64,000 bases of DNA, taken from positions 1-64,000 of the forward strand of contig NZ_AQWP01000009.1 in assembly GCF_000375585.1 (NCBI RefSeq), given 5' to 3'. Below, piece after piece: positions 1-8,499 of this stretch. This stretch comes from Sinorhizobium meliloti 4H41 (lineage in GTDB: Bacteria > Pseudomonadota > Alphaproteobacteria > Rhizobiales > Rhizobiaceae). Each line of letters begins with the position of its first letter. The stretch's first letter is position 1. The notes below the pieces were generated by a model. It made no database searches. It was not told the origin of the DNA and worked only from the letters and a program-made list of their open reading frames with translations. The position numbers and the translations under genes were made by a program.

Positions 1-1
1 C

Positions 2-82
2 CGGAAGACGGATTTTACCAAGGATCCGGTGGTCATCGCCAAGCGCCAGCAAGCCCTTGCGCAGCTGAAAGCGGCGGAGTGA
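2..82 (+). CDS. C-terminal fragment of an unidentified protein
   Basis: An open frame enters from the left edge and ends at a TGA at 80-82. The visible 26 residues are lysine/alanine-rich and end QLKAAE, suggesting a helical tail. Too little is present to name a family. The following 218 bases up to the repeat at 301 show no convincing gene and are AT-richer than the rest of the window. Confidence 0.4.
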   Translation, partial: RKTDFTKDPVVIAKRQQALAQLKAAE

Positions 83-300
83 TCGGGATGTCAAAGCTAA
101 AGTTTATCTTGCAGCTGGAGCCATCCGCCGCCGACCGGGCTGCGCAACCCTGACCAGCTCCACCCGGCCGGCGGCTTGCGTCTCCGTACTTTGTAAATAT
201 AGCAACTTGCAAATGCAGTAGTAATGGATAGGATGTTGTCGCGTTTCTAAGTTGACTACTTTGTCTCATCTTTAAATAGCTGTGACAATGCATGTAGCCG

Positions 301-360
301 GGTACATTCTATTTCCAAGTGCGACATGGCAAGAAAAACAATGGCTTGCCTCTTGGAGAT
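301..360 (+). repeat. 60-bp direct repeat, copy 1
   Basis: Starts with GGTACATTCTATTTCCAAGT and matches 1211-1270 at 57 of 60 positions (differences at offsets 23, 33 and 58). Similarity decays over the next 10 bases. It lies directly upstream of the likely transposase start at 367. Confidence 0.85.
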
Positions 361-366
361 TTTTGG

Positions 367-1245
367 ATGTCGCTCTGCTATTCGCAGCTCACCCTTTCCG
401 ATCGCCGACGTTTGCATCAGCTCATGGAACGCAAGGTTCCTGTCGGTGAGATCGCCCGCCAACTCGGTCGGCATCGATCAACGATTTATCGTGAGCTGAA
501 GCGCAATAGCTTTCATGACGCCGAGTTTCCGGAATACAGCGGCTATTACGGCGGCATCGCCAACGACATCTCGAAGGAGCGTCGGCAACGGCTTGGCAAG
601 CTCAGGCGCCACCCGCAATTACGCGAACTTGTCATCGAGCAACTGAAGGCGCTTTGGTCGCCGGAGCAGATCGCCGGTCGCCTGCTTGCCGATGGCGTAA
701 GCGCCGTCCGTGTCTGCACCGAGACGATCTATCGCTTTATTTATGGCAAGGAAGATTATGCGCTGGAGCTCTATCGGCATTTGCCGGAAGGCCGCCGCAA
801 GCGCCGCCCACGCCGCGCCCGCAAGCCCCGTGACGGCTTGATCCCGTTTGACTGCCGGATCGGTCAACGTCCTGATTTTATTGCCGATCGTTCGCAGTTC
901 GGCCATTGGGAGGGCGATCTCCTGATCTTCCAGCGCGCGCTCGGGAACGCCAATGTCACCTCGCTGGTCGAGCGCAAGAGCCGCTACACGGTGATGATCA
1001 AGAATGGCAGCCGCCACTCGCAACCGCTCATCGGCAAGATCGTCGATGCCCTTGCACCGCTGCCCGCCTTTGCTCGGCAGAGCTTCACTTTCGACCGCGG
1101 TACCGAGTTTCGCGGCTTCAGGGCTTTGGAAGATGGACTCGGCGCCAGGAGCTGGTTTTGCGATCCGAATTCACCTTGGCAGAAAGGCGCCGTCGAGAAC
1201 GCCAACAAGCGGTACATTCTATTTCCAAGTGCTACATGGCAATAA
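367..1245 (+). pseudogene. IS30-family transposase, truncated at the C terminus
   Basis: The likely start is ATG 367 (MSLCYSQLTL, the usual IS30 opening); an in-frame ATG at 319 lies inside the repeat. An N-terminal helix-turn-helix (IARQLGRHRSTIYREL) is followed by the DDE core: GHWEGDLL with the first Asp at 916-918, FDRGTEF with the second Asp, and PWQKGAVEN with the catalytic Glu at 1195-1197. The frame leaves the family at 1210, about 13 bases after that Glu, and continues into the second repeat copy as YILFPSATWQ before stopping. The last part of the catalytic domain is therefore missing and the enzyme is presumably dead, although all three acidic residues survive. Confidence 0.85.
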
Positions 1246-1270
1246 AAACAATGGCTTGCCTCTTGGACAT
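1211..1270 (+). repeat. 60-bp direct repeat, copy 2
   Basis: Second copy of the repeat at 301-360 in the same orientation. It begins exactly where the transposase reading frame departs from its family and ends 14 bases before the stop codon of the convergent gene at 1284. Confidence 0.85.
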
Positions 1271-1283
1271 CTTTGCACGTGCC

Positions 1284-2024
1284 TCAAGAGACAGTGATCT
1301 CGGCTTCCGTATCGGATTCCAACTCTAAACAGGCTGTCCATAGAGGTGTTTTGTAATAGGTACCGTCCTGCAGAAAATCTAGCCCTTCGCGCTCTTCCTG
1401 CAGCAATCCCAGCCAGCACAGGGGCCGAATAATGTCGTAGCGGAACTCCCCTCTGATCGTCGTAGCTTGGATAATCATTTCTGCTTGCGCCAGCGAGTAC
1501 GACTGCCTCGGGTATAACTCGCTCACCAGGTCGTCCAGCGAACAGCCCTTTCTCGCCTTGATATTGATAAGATTGAGAAAGACGTGCCACCACCGCATCC
1601 GCACACGCACATCGTCCCGTGTCTGCCCGTAGTCGATATAGGCATAAAGATAATCCGTCGCGATCTGATCGAAGAAGGTTTGGGGTCTTGCAAGAAAATC
1701 CCGACCGCGTTTGGTGGGAAGCAGTCGGTCTTTTTTTCGCCGCACAAGCCTTAGGTGCTTGAGCATGTCGTGGACCACCGAAAGCGGCGGCATGTCAGCT
1801 TCGTTCAGAACCTTGTTGACGCTGTATAGATCCTCCGGCGTGTTGCCGGGCCAATCGAAGTGAACAGCGGCCCAGTGCACAAACTTGCGGTTCATCGCAC
1901 CGGACGCAGTCAGACCGATGCCGCCTTCGGTCTCGGCATAGGAGATGGCCATGACCATGCCGCGAACCAGTGGCGACATAGCCACTACGTCCACGTCCGC
2001 AACGAGCTTAATTTCCGGAAGCAT
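1284..2024 (-). CDS. Hypothetical protein with a winged-helix-like segment
   Basis: The 246-residue product was not recognised. ATG 2024 is preferred over ATG 2114 because GGAG sits 7 bases before it and the extra 30 residues look non-coding. The N-terminal half has the pattern SPLVRGMVMAISY...GIGLTASGAMNRKFVHWAA, then a helix-rich stretch with VHDMLKHLRLVRRKKDRLLP, resembling a DNA-binding winged helix with a basic wing. The C-terminal half is aromatic and acidic. The layout loosely recalls C-terminal modules found beside pRiA4b ORF-3-type proteins, but this is only an impression. The gene ends against the IS remnant, so loss of a few C-terminal residues cannot be excluded. Confidence 0.6.
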   Translation of the reverse strand: MLPEIKLVADVDVVAMSPLVRGMVMAISYAETEGGIGLTASGAMNRKFVHWAAVHFDWPGNTPEDLYSVNKVLNEADMPPLSVVHDMLKHLRLVRRKKDRLLPTKRGRDFLARPQTFFDQIATDYLYAYIDYGQTRDDVRVRMRWWHVFLNLINIKARKGCSLDDLVSELYPRQSYSLAQAEMIIQATTIRGEFRYDIIRPLCWLGLLQEEREGLDFLQDGTYYKTPLWTACLELESDTEAEITVS

Positions 2025-2258
2025 TGGGCGCGCTCCTGGCGAATCCGGTCGTTTGAATTTATCCGGAACGATCTCCCAAGAGCGCGGAGATTGAAACCCC
2101 GAAAAGCTAAGCAAAGGAAAGAAAGCCCCTCACCCGGCCCGGCTCTTGCAACCCGGACCAGCCCGTCACATTCTACCCGATAGACATGCGACAAGCCGCA
2201 CCTCTCGGGGTGCCGGACAACGTCAACGCTGAACCGCTTGATTTAAAGGAGACACGGT

Positions 2259-2651
2259 ATGGACCGATTCACAGGCGGTTGCCTGTGCGGCAACTTGCGA
2301 TTTGTGGCGTCGGGACGACCATACCGAGTCGGTCTCTGCCATTGTCTCGACTGCCGCAAGCATCACGGGGCCCTTTTTCACGCGTCCGCCATTTTCCCTG
2401 AGGATTCTGTGACGGTCGATGGCGAGACACGCGATTACGTCGGTCGGCATTTCTGTCCCCGTTGCGGCTCGATCGTCTTCGCACGCACCGGAGACGAAAT
2501 CGAGGTGAACCTGGGATCCCTGGATGCCCCGGATCAATTGATGCCAACCTACGAAAGCTGGACCGTCCGTCGCGAATCCTGGCTGCCGCCGTTTCCCCTC
2601 AAGAGACGATACGAGCGGGATCGTGATGAAACGAGTCGCTTCGAGGATTAG
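2259..2651 (+). CDS. GFA/CENP-V family zinc protein
   Basis: A 130-residue protein of the glutathione-dependent formaldehyde-activating (GFA)/CENP-V fold. The zinc ligands are visible in order: GGCLCGNLRF near residue 8, CHCLDCRKHHG near 27 and FCPRCGS near 66. Family members bind zinc in a beta-tent fold. Some help S-hydroxymethylglutathione formation or detoxify small electrophiles, but many have no proven activity, so the substrate is open. The start is supported by AAAGGAG shortly upstream. It is a single gene, convergent with the broken regulator at 2678. Confidence 0.85.
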   Translation: MDRFTGGCLCGNLRFVASGRPYRVGLCHCLDCRKHHGALFHASAIFPEDSVTVDGETRDYVGRHFCPRCGSIVFARTGDEIEVNLGSLDAPDQLMPTYESWTVRRESWLPPFPLKRRYERDRDETSRFED

Positions 2652-2677
2652 CCCCGCGAACGGACGATGGATGCGCG

Positions 2678-4186
2678 TCACTCCGGTAGGCCCGCCTTGC
2701 GGTAGCCGTCAACGAAATGCGCAAGCGTCACAGGGTCGCGGAACGGCTCCGTACTCGCCCAGTGTCGCGTTGTAAAATGCGGGTTGGCGACGAGGAACAG
2801 CTCGACCTCAGCGCGCGCCTCGTCGAGCCGGCCCAGTTGGGCAAGGCTTGCCGCCAGGAAACGTCGCGAGCTGGTGCGATACGTCTCGTCCCTCCGCAGT
2901 GTCTCGACGGCGGCTTCGTATTCGCCGGCGGCATATTGGGCCTGGCCGAGCGTCAGATAGTACCAGCTTGCCGGAAACGGGTTCAGCCGGAACGCCTTGC
3001 GGATGTGCTCAAGGCCCTCATCCACCCGCCCGGCCAAGACCGCTATGTCGGATAAAGTCGCCCAGGTATCGGCCTCATTCGGGTCGAGCTCGATCGCCTT
3101 GGCGAATTCCGCATCCGCCTCGGCGAAGCTGCGCTCATATGCAAGCAGGTTGGCCAGCACCCAATGGCAGCCGGCATCGTTCGGATCGATCGCCACGGCT
3201 TTGCGTGCCAGTTCCAAAGCAATGCTACGGTTCGGCTCGACCGGTTCGCCCCAATGCACCCATCTCATCCAGTGGTTCATGGCAAGCCAGCGATTGGCCT
3301 CGGCATATTCCGGATCAAGCGAAATCGCGCGCGTGAGCATCAGATGCGCTTCCCGCGCCGTCTGAGGCGAATCATCGATCAGCTTGCGCGCCCGCACGCA
3401 GAGATCGTAGGCCTCGAGATTCTTGGGGCGATTGCGCGGCGGCTGTGGGCGCAGCCGGCCGAGCAACGCCTCCACGATCTTGCCGGTGACCTCGTCCTGA
3501 ACTGCAAAGATATCTTCGAGGCTGCGGTCGAAGCGTTCCGCCCATAGATGATTGCCGCTCACCGCATCGACCAGCTGTGCGTTGATGCGCACGCGCCCTG
3601 CGGCGCGTCGTGCGCTACCCTCCAGCAGATACCGCACGCCAAGGTCCGCAGCGATCTCGCGCACGTCCCTCGCCTTTCCTTTGAAGGCGAAGGCCGAGTT
3701 GCGCGCGATGACGAAAAGGCCGGAGATCCTGGACAGGTCGGTGATCAGGTCTTCGGTCAACCCATCAACGAAGGATTCCTGCTCCGGATCGCTGCTGAAA
3801 TTAACGAAAGGCTACACGGCGATCGATGGTTCGTTGGGCAGCGCCAGTGGATTTCGCTTCGCGCCACCGACCTGTTCGACAGGGCCAGTGAAGCGGTAGC
3901 CGACCCGCGGAACCGTGGCGATCCATTCTCCGCCGTCGGGGGGCGCACCAAGCATTTTCCGCAGCTGCGCGATCTGGACGGTGAGGTTGCCTTCCTCGAC
4001 CGCCCTGCCCGGCCACGCCGCATCCATCAACTCGGCTTTTCCCAGGATTTCGCCCGGCCGTCCGGCGAGCGCCTCAAGCAGCTTCAGCCCGCGATAGCCG
4101 ACGGCGACGGGATCATCGTTCCGGACGAGCGTTCCCGCACCCGGGTCAAGGACGAATGGACCAAAGACGATGCGCGATCGCTGCAT
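2678..4186 (-). pseudogene. Winged-helix/TPR transcriptional regulator interrupted by an in-frame TAG
   Basis: The N-terminal part (4186-3815) is an OmpR/CadC-type winged helix with GYRGLKLLEALAGRPGEIL, LRKMLGAP and the typical VPRVGYRF end. It runs to NEPSIAV and then hits TAG at 3814-3812. The same frame continues at once as PFVNFSSDPEQESF...LTEDLITDLSRISGLFVIAR, the TolB-like/adenylate-cyclase-associated region, then several TPR units (DPEYAEANRWLAMN, DPNEADTWATL) and stops at 2678. Relatives usually read AVLPF here, so one base change of a Leu codon (TTG to TAG) explains the break. Undamaged, the protein would have about 502 residues. A TTG at 3760 could restart the second half. It is divergent from the DUF1127 gene. 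Confidence 0.85.
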
Positions 4187-4318
4187 AGGCGCATCTATAG
4201 TGCGTTTGGAAGTTTTTGAGAACTTTTTGGAGGAGCTTAATTACGACGCTTTTCGTATCCTGCAGAATTCGTCCTCCCCAGGTCGAGGGCTCTGCCCCTC
4301 AAACGTATGGAGGTTGCC

Positions 4319-4525
4319 ATGAACGATATTCCCTCCGTTATGACGGAAATGCCGCGTTGCCGCCTCGCGACCCTTCGAAGCATTGTCGCGACGTGGGAGG
4401 AGCGAAAGCGCTTTCGCTGCGAACTTGAGCAAAAGTTGAAGGACGATCCGCATCTGATCTGCGACATCGGTCTGACGCGGCTCGAGGCCGAGGCGGAGAT
4501 CGCCAAGCCCTTCTGGCAAGTATAG
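4319..4525 (+). CDS. DUF1127 small protein
   Basis: 68 residues when started at ATG 4319, which has GGAGG 5 bases upstream; an in-frame ATG at 4307 lacks this. The C-terminal half shows the DUF1127 pattern: basic helix, then DDPHLICDIGLTRLEAEAEIAKPFW. Such small arginine-rich proteins are abundant in rhizobia, where some bind RNA or affect phosphate and carbon responses; a specific role cannot be read here. It ends 11 bases before the MFS gene and is probably cotranscribed with it. Confidence 0.85.
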   Translation: MNDIPSVMTEMPRCRLATLRSIVATWEERKRFRCELEQKLKDDPHLICDIGLTRLEAEAEIAKPFWQV

Positions 4526-4536
4526 GCGTAGTCTGC

Positions 4537-5703
4537 ATGACGACTGAAAGCACGACATTATCGCTCCACGAGCGGATCCCATGGGCCGCCATGGCCGGCA
4601 TCATCGCGACCGTCACGGTGTTCGCCGTGGCACAGGGGCTTACCTATCCCCTGCTCAGCTTCATCCTGGAGCGGCGGGGGACGACGCCCGGCCTGATCGG
4701 CTTGTCCGCGGCGATGACCCCGCTGGGTTTCATCGTATCCGCCCTCTTCATACCGGCACTGGTGCGGCGCATTGGCGGGGCGCGGCTTGCGATCCTGTGT
4801 TCGGGCCTGGCCGCGCTCACGCTGCTCGCAATCGGCTGGTCGCGGGAGGTCTGGATCTGGATGCCGCTGCGTTTCCTGCTCGGCTTTTTCGCCAATCCGC
4901 TTTACGTGATCAGCGAGACCTGGCTGCTCTCGATCACGCCCGCGCGGCGGCGCGGCCGCATCATGGGCCTCTATTCGTCGATCGTCTCGGGCGGCTTCGC
5001 TATCGGCCCGCTCTCGCTCGGTCTTGTCGGCACGCAAGGGTGGCCGCCCTTCATGGTCGGCATCGTGGCCTTCCTTCTCTGCGGGCTGATCGTGCTTGCG
5101 GTCGTGCCGCACCTGCCGAAGATGCCACATGAAGGCGAAGCGACATCGGTCGGAGGCTTCTTCGCACTGGCGCCGCTCCTCTTGTTCGCGGTTTTCGCCG
5201 CAGCCGCCTTGGAGCAGACCCTGCTTTCCCTGTTCGCGGTCTATGGAGCGGCGCTCGGCAGCACAGAAGGGCGCATCGCCTCGCTCATCACCTGTTTCAT
5301 CGCAGGCAATGCCGTGCTGCAGATATTGCTCGGGCGGGTGGCCGAACGGTTCGGGTCGCTGCGGACGATGATGCTCTGCGCCCTGGCTTCACTGGGTGGC
5401 TGCCTGCTGCTGCCGGCGATCTTCGAATCATGGCTCATCTGGCCGCTCTTTTTCGTCTGGGGCGGAGCCTCGTTCGGAATCTACACAATGTCGCTGATCC
5501 AGCTCGGCGAACGTTTCACCGGCCAGGCCCTGATCGCCGGCAACGCGGCCTTCGCCTTCGTATGGGGCATCGGCGGCATCGTGGGCTCGCCCGCGACCGG
5601 ACTGGCGATGCAAGTGATCGGACATCAGGGGCTGCCATCGTCCCTTGGCCTGCTTTGTTTCGTTCTGGCGGTGCTTCTCGTGGCAGAGAGACGCCGGATC
5701 TGA
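4537..5703 (+). CDS. MFS transporter
   Basis: A 388-residue, strongly hydrophobic protein with about 12 predicted membrane spans and the two-half layout of the major facilitator superfamily. Loop 2-3 carries a weak motif-A-like stretch (PALVRRIGGARLAIL). A second basic loop (RVAERFGSLRTMML) lies in the C-terminal half. The short soluble ends fit a 12-TM drug/metabolite exporter. It sits just behind the DUF1127 gene, and the hairpin after it is shared with the convergent SDR. The substrate cannot be assigned. Confidence 0.85.
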   Translation: MTTESTTLSLHERIPWAAMAGIIATVTVFAVAQGLTYPLLSFILERRGTTPGLIGLSAAMTPLGFIVSALFIPALVRRIGGARLAILCSGLAALTLLAIGWSREVWIWMPLRFLLGFFANPLYVISETWLLSITPARRRGRIMGLYSSIVSGGFAIGPLSLGLVGTQGWPPFMVGIVAFLLCGLIVLAVVPHLPKMPHEGEATSVGGFFALAPLLLFAVFAAAALEQTLLSLFAVYGAALGSTEGRIASLITCFIAGNAVLQILLGRVAERFGSLRTMMLCALASLGGCLLLPAIFESWLIWPLFFVWGGASFGIYTMSLIQLGERFTGQALIAGNAAFAFVWGIGGIVGSPATGLAMQVIGHQGLPSSLGLLCFVLAVLLVAERRRI

Positions 5704-5745
5704 CCGGGACTTGCGTCGTGCCGCGGTCCAACATTTTGAAACCAT

Positions 5746-5781
5746 GCACTTCCGGACGGAATGCCGCTATCCCGGAAGTGC
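5746..5781. terminator. Hairpin between convergent MFS and SDR genes
   Basis: Perfect 10-bp inverted repeat, GCACTTCCGG (5746-5755) and CCGGAAGTGC (5772-5781), with a 16-base loop. It lies between the MFS stop at 5703 and the SDR stop at 5783. No clear T-run, so it could also be an mRNA-stabilising stem. Confidence 0.55.
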
Positions 5782-5782
5782 T

Positions 5783-6538
5783 CTAATGTGCCGTAAAAGC
5801 ACCGTCGACCGGATGATAGCTGCCGGTGATGAAGCTCGCCTGCTCCGACAGCAGGAAACAGACGAGAGCCGCAACTTCCTCCGGTTTTCCCCGCCGGCCG
5901 AGCGGCTGCAGCGCTTCCAGGCGTCGTGTCTTCGCCAATTCCGAATGTCCCGACAGAAGCGGCGTTTCGATCCAGCCGGGGCCGACCGCGTTGACGCGAA
6001 TCCCCATTCTTGCATATTCGATCCCGGCAGCTTTGGTGAGCCCCACCACCCCGTGCTTGGCGGCGGTGTAGGCAGACGCGGTGGGCAAGGCGACCGCGCC
6101 GAGAATCGAGGACATATTGACGATGGCGCCCCCGCCCTTTGCGAGCATGGCGGCGATCTGGTATTTCATACAGTAGAAGACGCCGTTCAGGTTGACTTCT
6201 ATCAGCCTGCGCCAATCTTCGAGCGGGTAGTCCGCGGTCGCTTTGCGCGGCCCCTCTATGCCTGCGTTGTTGACCGCCAGATGCAATCCGCCGCATTCCC
6301 GCACGGCGAAGGCGACCATTTTCTCCACCGCCCCCGCGTCGGTGACGTCGACGGTGAAATCTCGCGCCCTACCCCCGGCTGAGCGAATCTCGGCCGCGAC
6401 GCTGCGCGCCGCGTCGGCGTCGCGGTCGGCGACGATCACTTCCGCACCCTCGCCGCCAAGTTGCCTGGAAACGGCGGCGCCGATGCCGGAACCCGCGCCG
6501 GTCACGATTGCGATTTTTCCTTCCAGGCCGAGTTTCAT
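5783..6538 (-). CDS. Short-chain dehydrogenase/reductase
   Basis: 251 residues from ATG 6538, which is preceded by AAGGAG at good spacing; the frame is open to 6649 but that extension has no support. Classical SDR features: nucleotide-binding TGAGSGIG near residue 13, NNAG near 87, the catalytic Ser, and YTAAKHG with the Tyr/Lys pair near 155. Asp at the end of the second strand (VIVADRDADAA) suggests NAD(H) preference. Closest in style to FabG-like or glucose-dehydrogenase-like oxidoreductases. The substrate is unknown. It stands alone, convergent with the MFS gene. Confidence 0.9.
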   Translation of the reverse strand: MKLGLEGKIAIVTGAGSGIGAAVSRQLGGEGAEVIVADRDADAARSVAAEIRSAGGRARDFTVDVTDAGAVEKMVAFAVRECGGLHLAVNNAGIEGPRKATADYPLEDWRRLIEVNLNGVFYCMKYQIAAMLAKGGGAIVNMSSILGAVALPTASAYTAAKHGVVGLTKAAGIEYARMGIRVNAVGPGWIETPLLSGHSELAKTRRLEALQPLGRRGKPEEVAALVCFLLSEQASFITGSYHPVDGAFTAH

Positions 6539-6706
6539 CGTGCCGCTCCTTGTCTCCGCTGCTTCCCCGAACCAGTCGATCAGACGCCGGTTCCGGTCGC
6601 AAGAGGTTTCATCCTTGCGGTCGTAACCGTTGCAAGGCTTGGCCGACACGCGCTTGGGTGTTAAACACGAAATCGTAGGGACTCACAATTTACTCAGCAG
6701 GTGAGA

Positions 6707-7288
6707 ATGGAGAACGATCGCATTACGCGCCGGGTACTCGTGCTGGGTAGCCTGGCTCTATTGGCCTCCGGTTGCAGTTCGTTGCGACCAGCCGACAGCC
6801 CGCAAACGGCCAGGACCCGTATAGACCCACGATACCGCAGGCAGGAGGTCGCCTATTATGGCGGCGAAGCGCCCGGAACGATCGTTGTCAATACGGGAGA
6901 ACGCTATCTCTATTATGTTCAGGGTGGCGGTTCGGCGATTCGCTACGGGATCGGCGTAGGTGAGGAAGGCCGCACTCTCAAAGGCCGGGCGAAAATCGGC
7001 CGCAAGGCGGAGTGGCCCTCGTGGACGCCGACTGCAAACATGATTCGCCGCAAGCCGCATCTGGCACAATATGCCGGCGGCGTGAGCGGCGGGTTGCATA
7101 ACCCGCTTGGGGCCGCGGCCCTCTATCTTTACCAGGGCGGAAACGACACTATGTTCCGGCTGCACGGGACGAACGAGCCCTGGACGATCGGGCAGGCCGT
7201 ATCGAGCGGGTGCATTCGCTTGACGAACGACGACATCGTCGATCTCTACAGCCGTACCCCGGTGGGTACGACCGTGCTGATCATATGA
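6707..7288 (+). CDS. L,D-transpeptidase lipoprotein (YkuD domain)
   Basis: 193 residues from ATG 6707; an upstream GTG at 6701 is also in frame. The N terminus is a twin-arginine-flavoured signal with a lipobox, LLASGC, lipidating Cys23. The YkuD domain follows, ending in the catalytic signature HGT...SSGCIRL with nucleophile Cys near residue 169. Such enzymes cross-link peptidoglycan peptides 3-3 or attach proteins to the wall, and are numerous in Rhizobiales, where polar growth relies on them. The gene is monocistronic and followed by a 10-bp inverted repeat. Confidence 0.92.
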   Translation: MENDRITRRVLVLGSLALLASGCSSLRPADSPQTARTRIDPRYRRQEVAYYGGEAPGTIVVNTGERYLYYVQGGGSAIRYGIGVGEEGRTLKGRAKIGRKAEWPSWTPTANMIRRKPHLAQYAGGVSGGLHNPLGAAALYLYQGGNDTMFRLHGTNEPWTIGQAVSSGCIRLTNDDIVDLYSRTPVGTTVLII

Positions 7289-7344
7289 TGGCGTTTTCCG
7301 TTACATTTCGGTATAAATGACTAAGCCCCGTGTGTTCCGACGCG

Positions 7345-7379
7345 GTTGATAACCCGGTAACCATAAAGCGGTTATCAAC
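7345..7379. repeat. 10-bp inverted repeat downstream of the L,D-transpeptidase
   Basis: Perfect arms GTTGATAACC (7345-7354) and GGTTATCAAC (7370-7379) with a 15-base spacer, in the gap between the L,D-transpeptidase and a micro-lipoprotein gene. It could be a terminator stem without a T-run or a protein-binding palindrome. Confidence 0.5.
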
Positions 7380-7477
7380 TGTGTCCTTTCTGCACTAGGC
7401 CCCGGCGCAAATCGCCACTATTACTTGAAGTGTTGCCTTCGATAACCCATTCCGACTATTGAGGAAAGGACTACTTG

Positions 7478-7618
7478 ATGAGCCGAATTCTAGTTGTGAT
7501 GATTGCGTTGCTTTCCGTTGCCGGCCTCACCGCGTGTGATACGATCGGCAAAGGTAAGGGTAAGGCCCCGCCGCCTGCTGCCGTCGATACGGTAGAGCCG
7601 GCGCCGGTATACAAGTAA
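7478..7618 (+). CDS. Small lipoprotein (46 aa)
   Basis: A short gene with a strong ribosome binding site (GAGGAAAGG upstream) starting at ATG 7478. The first 20 residues are a signal sequence ending in the lipobox GLTAC, so Cys20 would be lipidated. The mature part is only about 27 residues: a Gly/Lys segment (GKGKGKAPPP) and an acidic/proline tail ending in VYK. It resembles entericidin-like or other micro-lipoproteins in form but no family was recognised. A strong hairpin directly after the stop supports an independent transcript. Confidence 0.75.
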   Translation: MSRILVVMIALLSVAGLTACDTIGKGKGKAPPPAAVDTVEPAPVYK

Positions 7619-7628
7619 CAGTGACTTT

Positions 7629-7667
7629 GCGCCGTGGGAGAGCTCAACGAGCGCTCTCCCACGGCGC
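7629..7667 (+). terminator. Terminator after the small lipoprotein
   Basis: 15-bp perfect stem, GCGCCGTGGGAGAGC (7629-7643) with its complement at 7653-7667, loop of 9 bases, followed by GTTATT. It starts 11 bases after the stop codon of the 46-residue lipoprotein. Confidence 0.8.
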
Positions 7668-7781
7668 GTTATTCAGGGTTAGACCGGCTGTGAGACTGAC
7701 GGCATAGTACGTGTCAAGAACTCCAGCAAGCCGGCCCGAGGTCTGGATTGTCAGAACTCGGAAGACAATCTAAGTGGTGTG

Positions 7782-8366
7782 ATGACGCTTGCACGAGGCC
7801 GCATATCCTTTGTGATCTTGGTCGCACTGGCAGCAGCAGCATGCCAGACACAAGACAAAAATCCCGAACCGCGCTACGTTTCCAGCAGCCTGAATGCGCC
7901 GGCGAAGCTTGAATCTCAAGCGCGAGAGCAGGGTTATTTCATCGAATTTCGCTCCCGCTACGCGCTGAGCTATGGCCACACCTACGTCATCTACGGGCGC
8001 ACGAACAAGTCTGGCGCGGTCGTTCAGCGTCAGGTTGCCGGCCTTGCACCCGCCACGCTCGATCCGACGCCGTATGTCCTCGGCCATTTTGTGCCCGTTC
8101 CCGCCGAAACCGGCGCGAGCGACGGTGACCTCGAGGAAGAATACCGCTCGGCAAGCTGGCGCGTCATGCTGACGGAGGCGGAATACAAGAAGGTCGTGGC
8201 TTTCATCGACAAACTGAAAGCCAAGTCGAAGGTCTGGCACGCGTCGCTCTACAACTGCAACGCCTTCGTGGCCGAAATCGCCCGCTCCATGGGCTATAAG
8301 ACGCCCGGCATCTGGCTTCGACCGCAGGAATTCATTACAAGGCTTCGGGAGATGAACGGAGGTTGA
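7782..8366 (+). CDS. Conserved-type lipoprotein of unknown function
   Basis: 194 residues from ATG 7782 (GTG 7779 is the adjacent alternative). The signal peptide ends in a lipobox, LAAAAC, with lipid Cys21, so it is an envelope lipoprotein. The mature domain contains a central GHTYVIYGR strand and, near the C terminus, WHASLYNCNAFVAEIARSMG. An invariant-looking His earlier plus this Asn-Cys-Asn helix recalls permuted NlpC/P60 or LRAT-like cysteine hydrolases, but this is inference from pattern only. It stands alone between the hairpin at 7629 and the operon starting at 8500. Confidence 0.75.
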   Translation: MTLARGRISFVILVALAAAACQTQDKNPEPRYVSSSLNAPAKLESQAREQGYFIEFRSRYALSYGHTYVIYGRTNKSGAVVQRQVAGLAPATLDPTPYVLGHFVPVPAETGASDGDLEEEYRSASWRVMLTEAEYKKVVAFIDKLKAKSKVWHASLYNCNAFVAEIARSMGYKTPGIWLRPQEFITRLREMNGG

Positions 8367-8499
8367 GAGGCGACGGGCACAGAGCTCGCGATCCAGCCGT
8401 CACCGTTCGACATAGAATCACGCTGCGAAGCATCGGCTGAAGAAGGTTCCCGCCCGATCGTTGACGCCAGGCGCATGCTAAGGATTTGGGGAACTAGAC

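Larger units (their letters stand above)
301..1280 (+). mobile_element. Remnant of an IS30-family insertion sequence
   Basis: The segment contains a 3'-truncated IS30-type transposase gene. It is bracketed by a direct repeat whose first copy (from 301) sits just upstream of the transposase start and whose second copy (from 1211) abuts the truncation point exactly. The second copy reads like the left end of a second, slightly diverged copy of the same element, so this may be a nested or recombined IS remnant. No inverted right end or target duplication could be recognised. The element is probably immobile. Confidence 0.7.

Noticed and set aside
3760-3814. Frameshift in the winged-helix/TPR regulator
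   Set aside because: The two halves are in the same frame; the break is a stop codon, so it is reported as nonsense instead.
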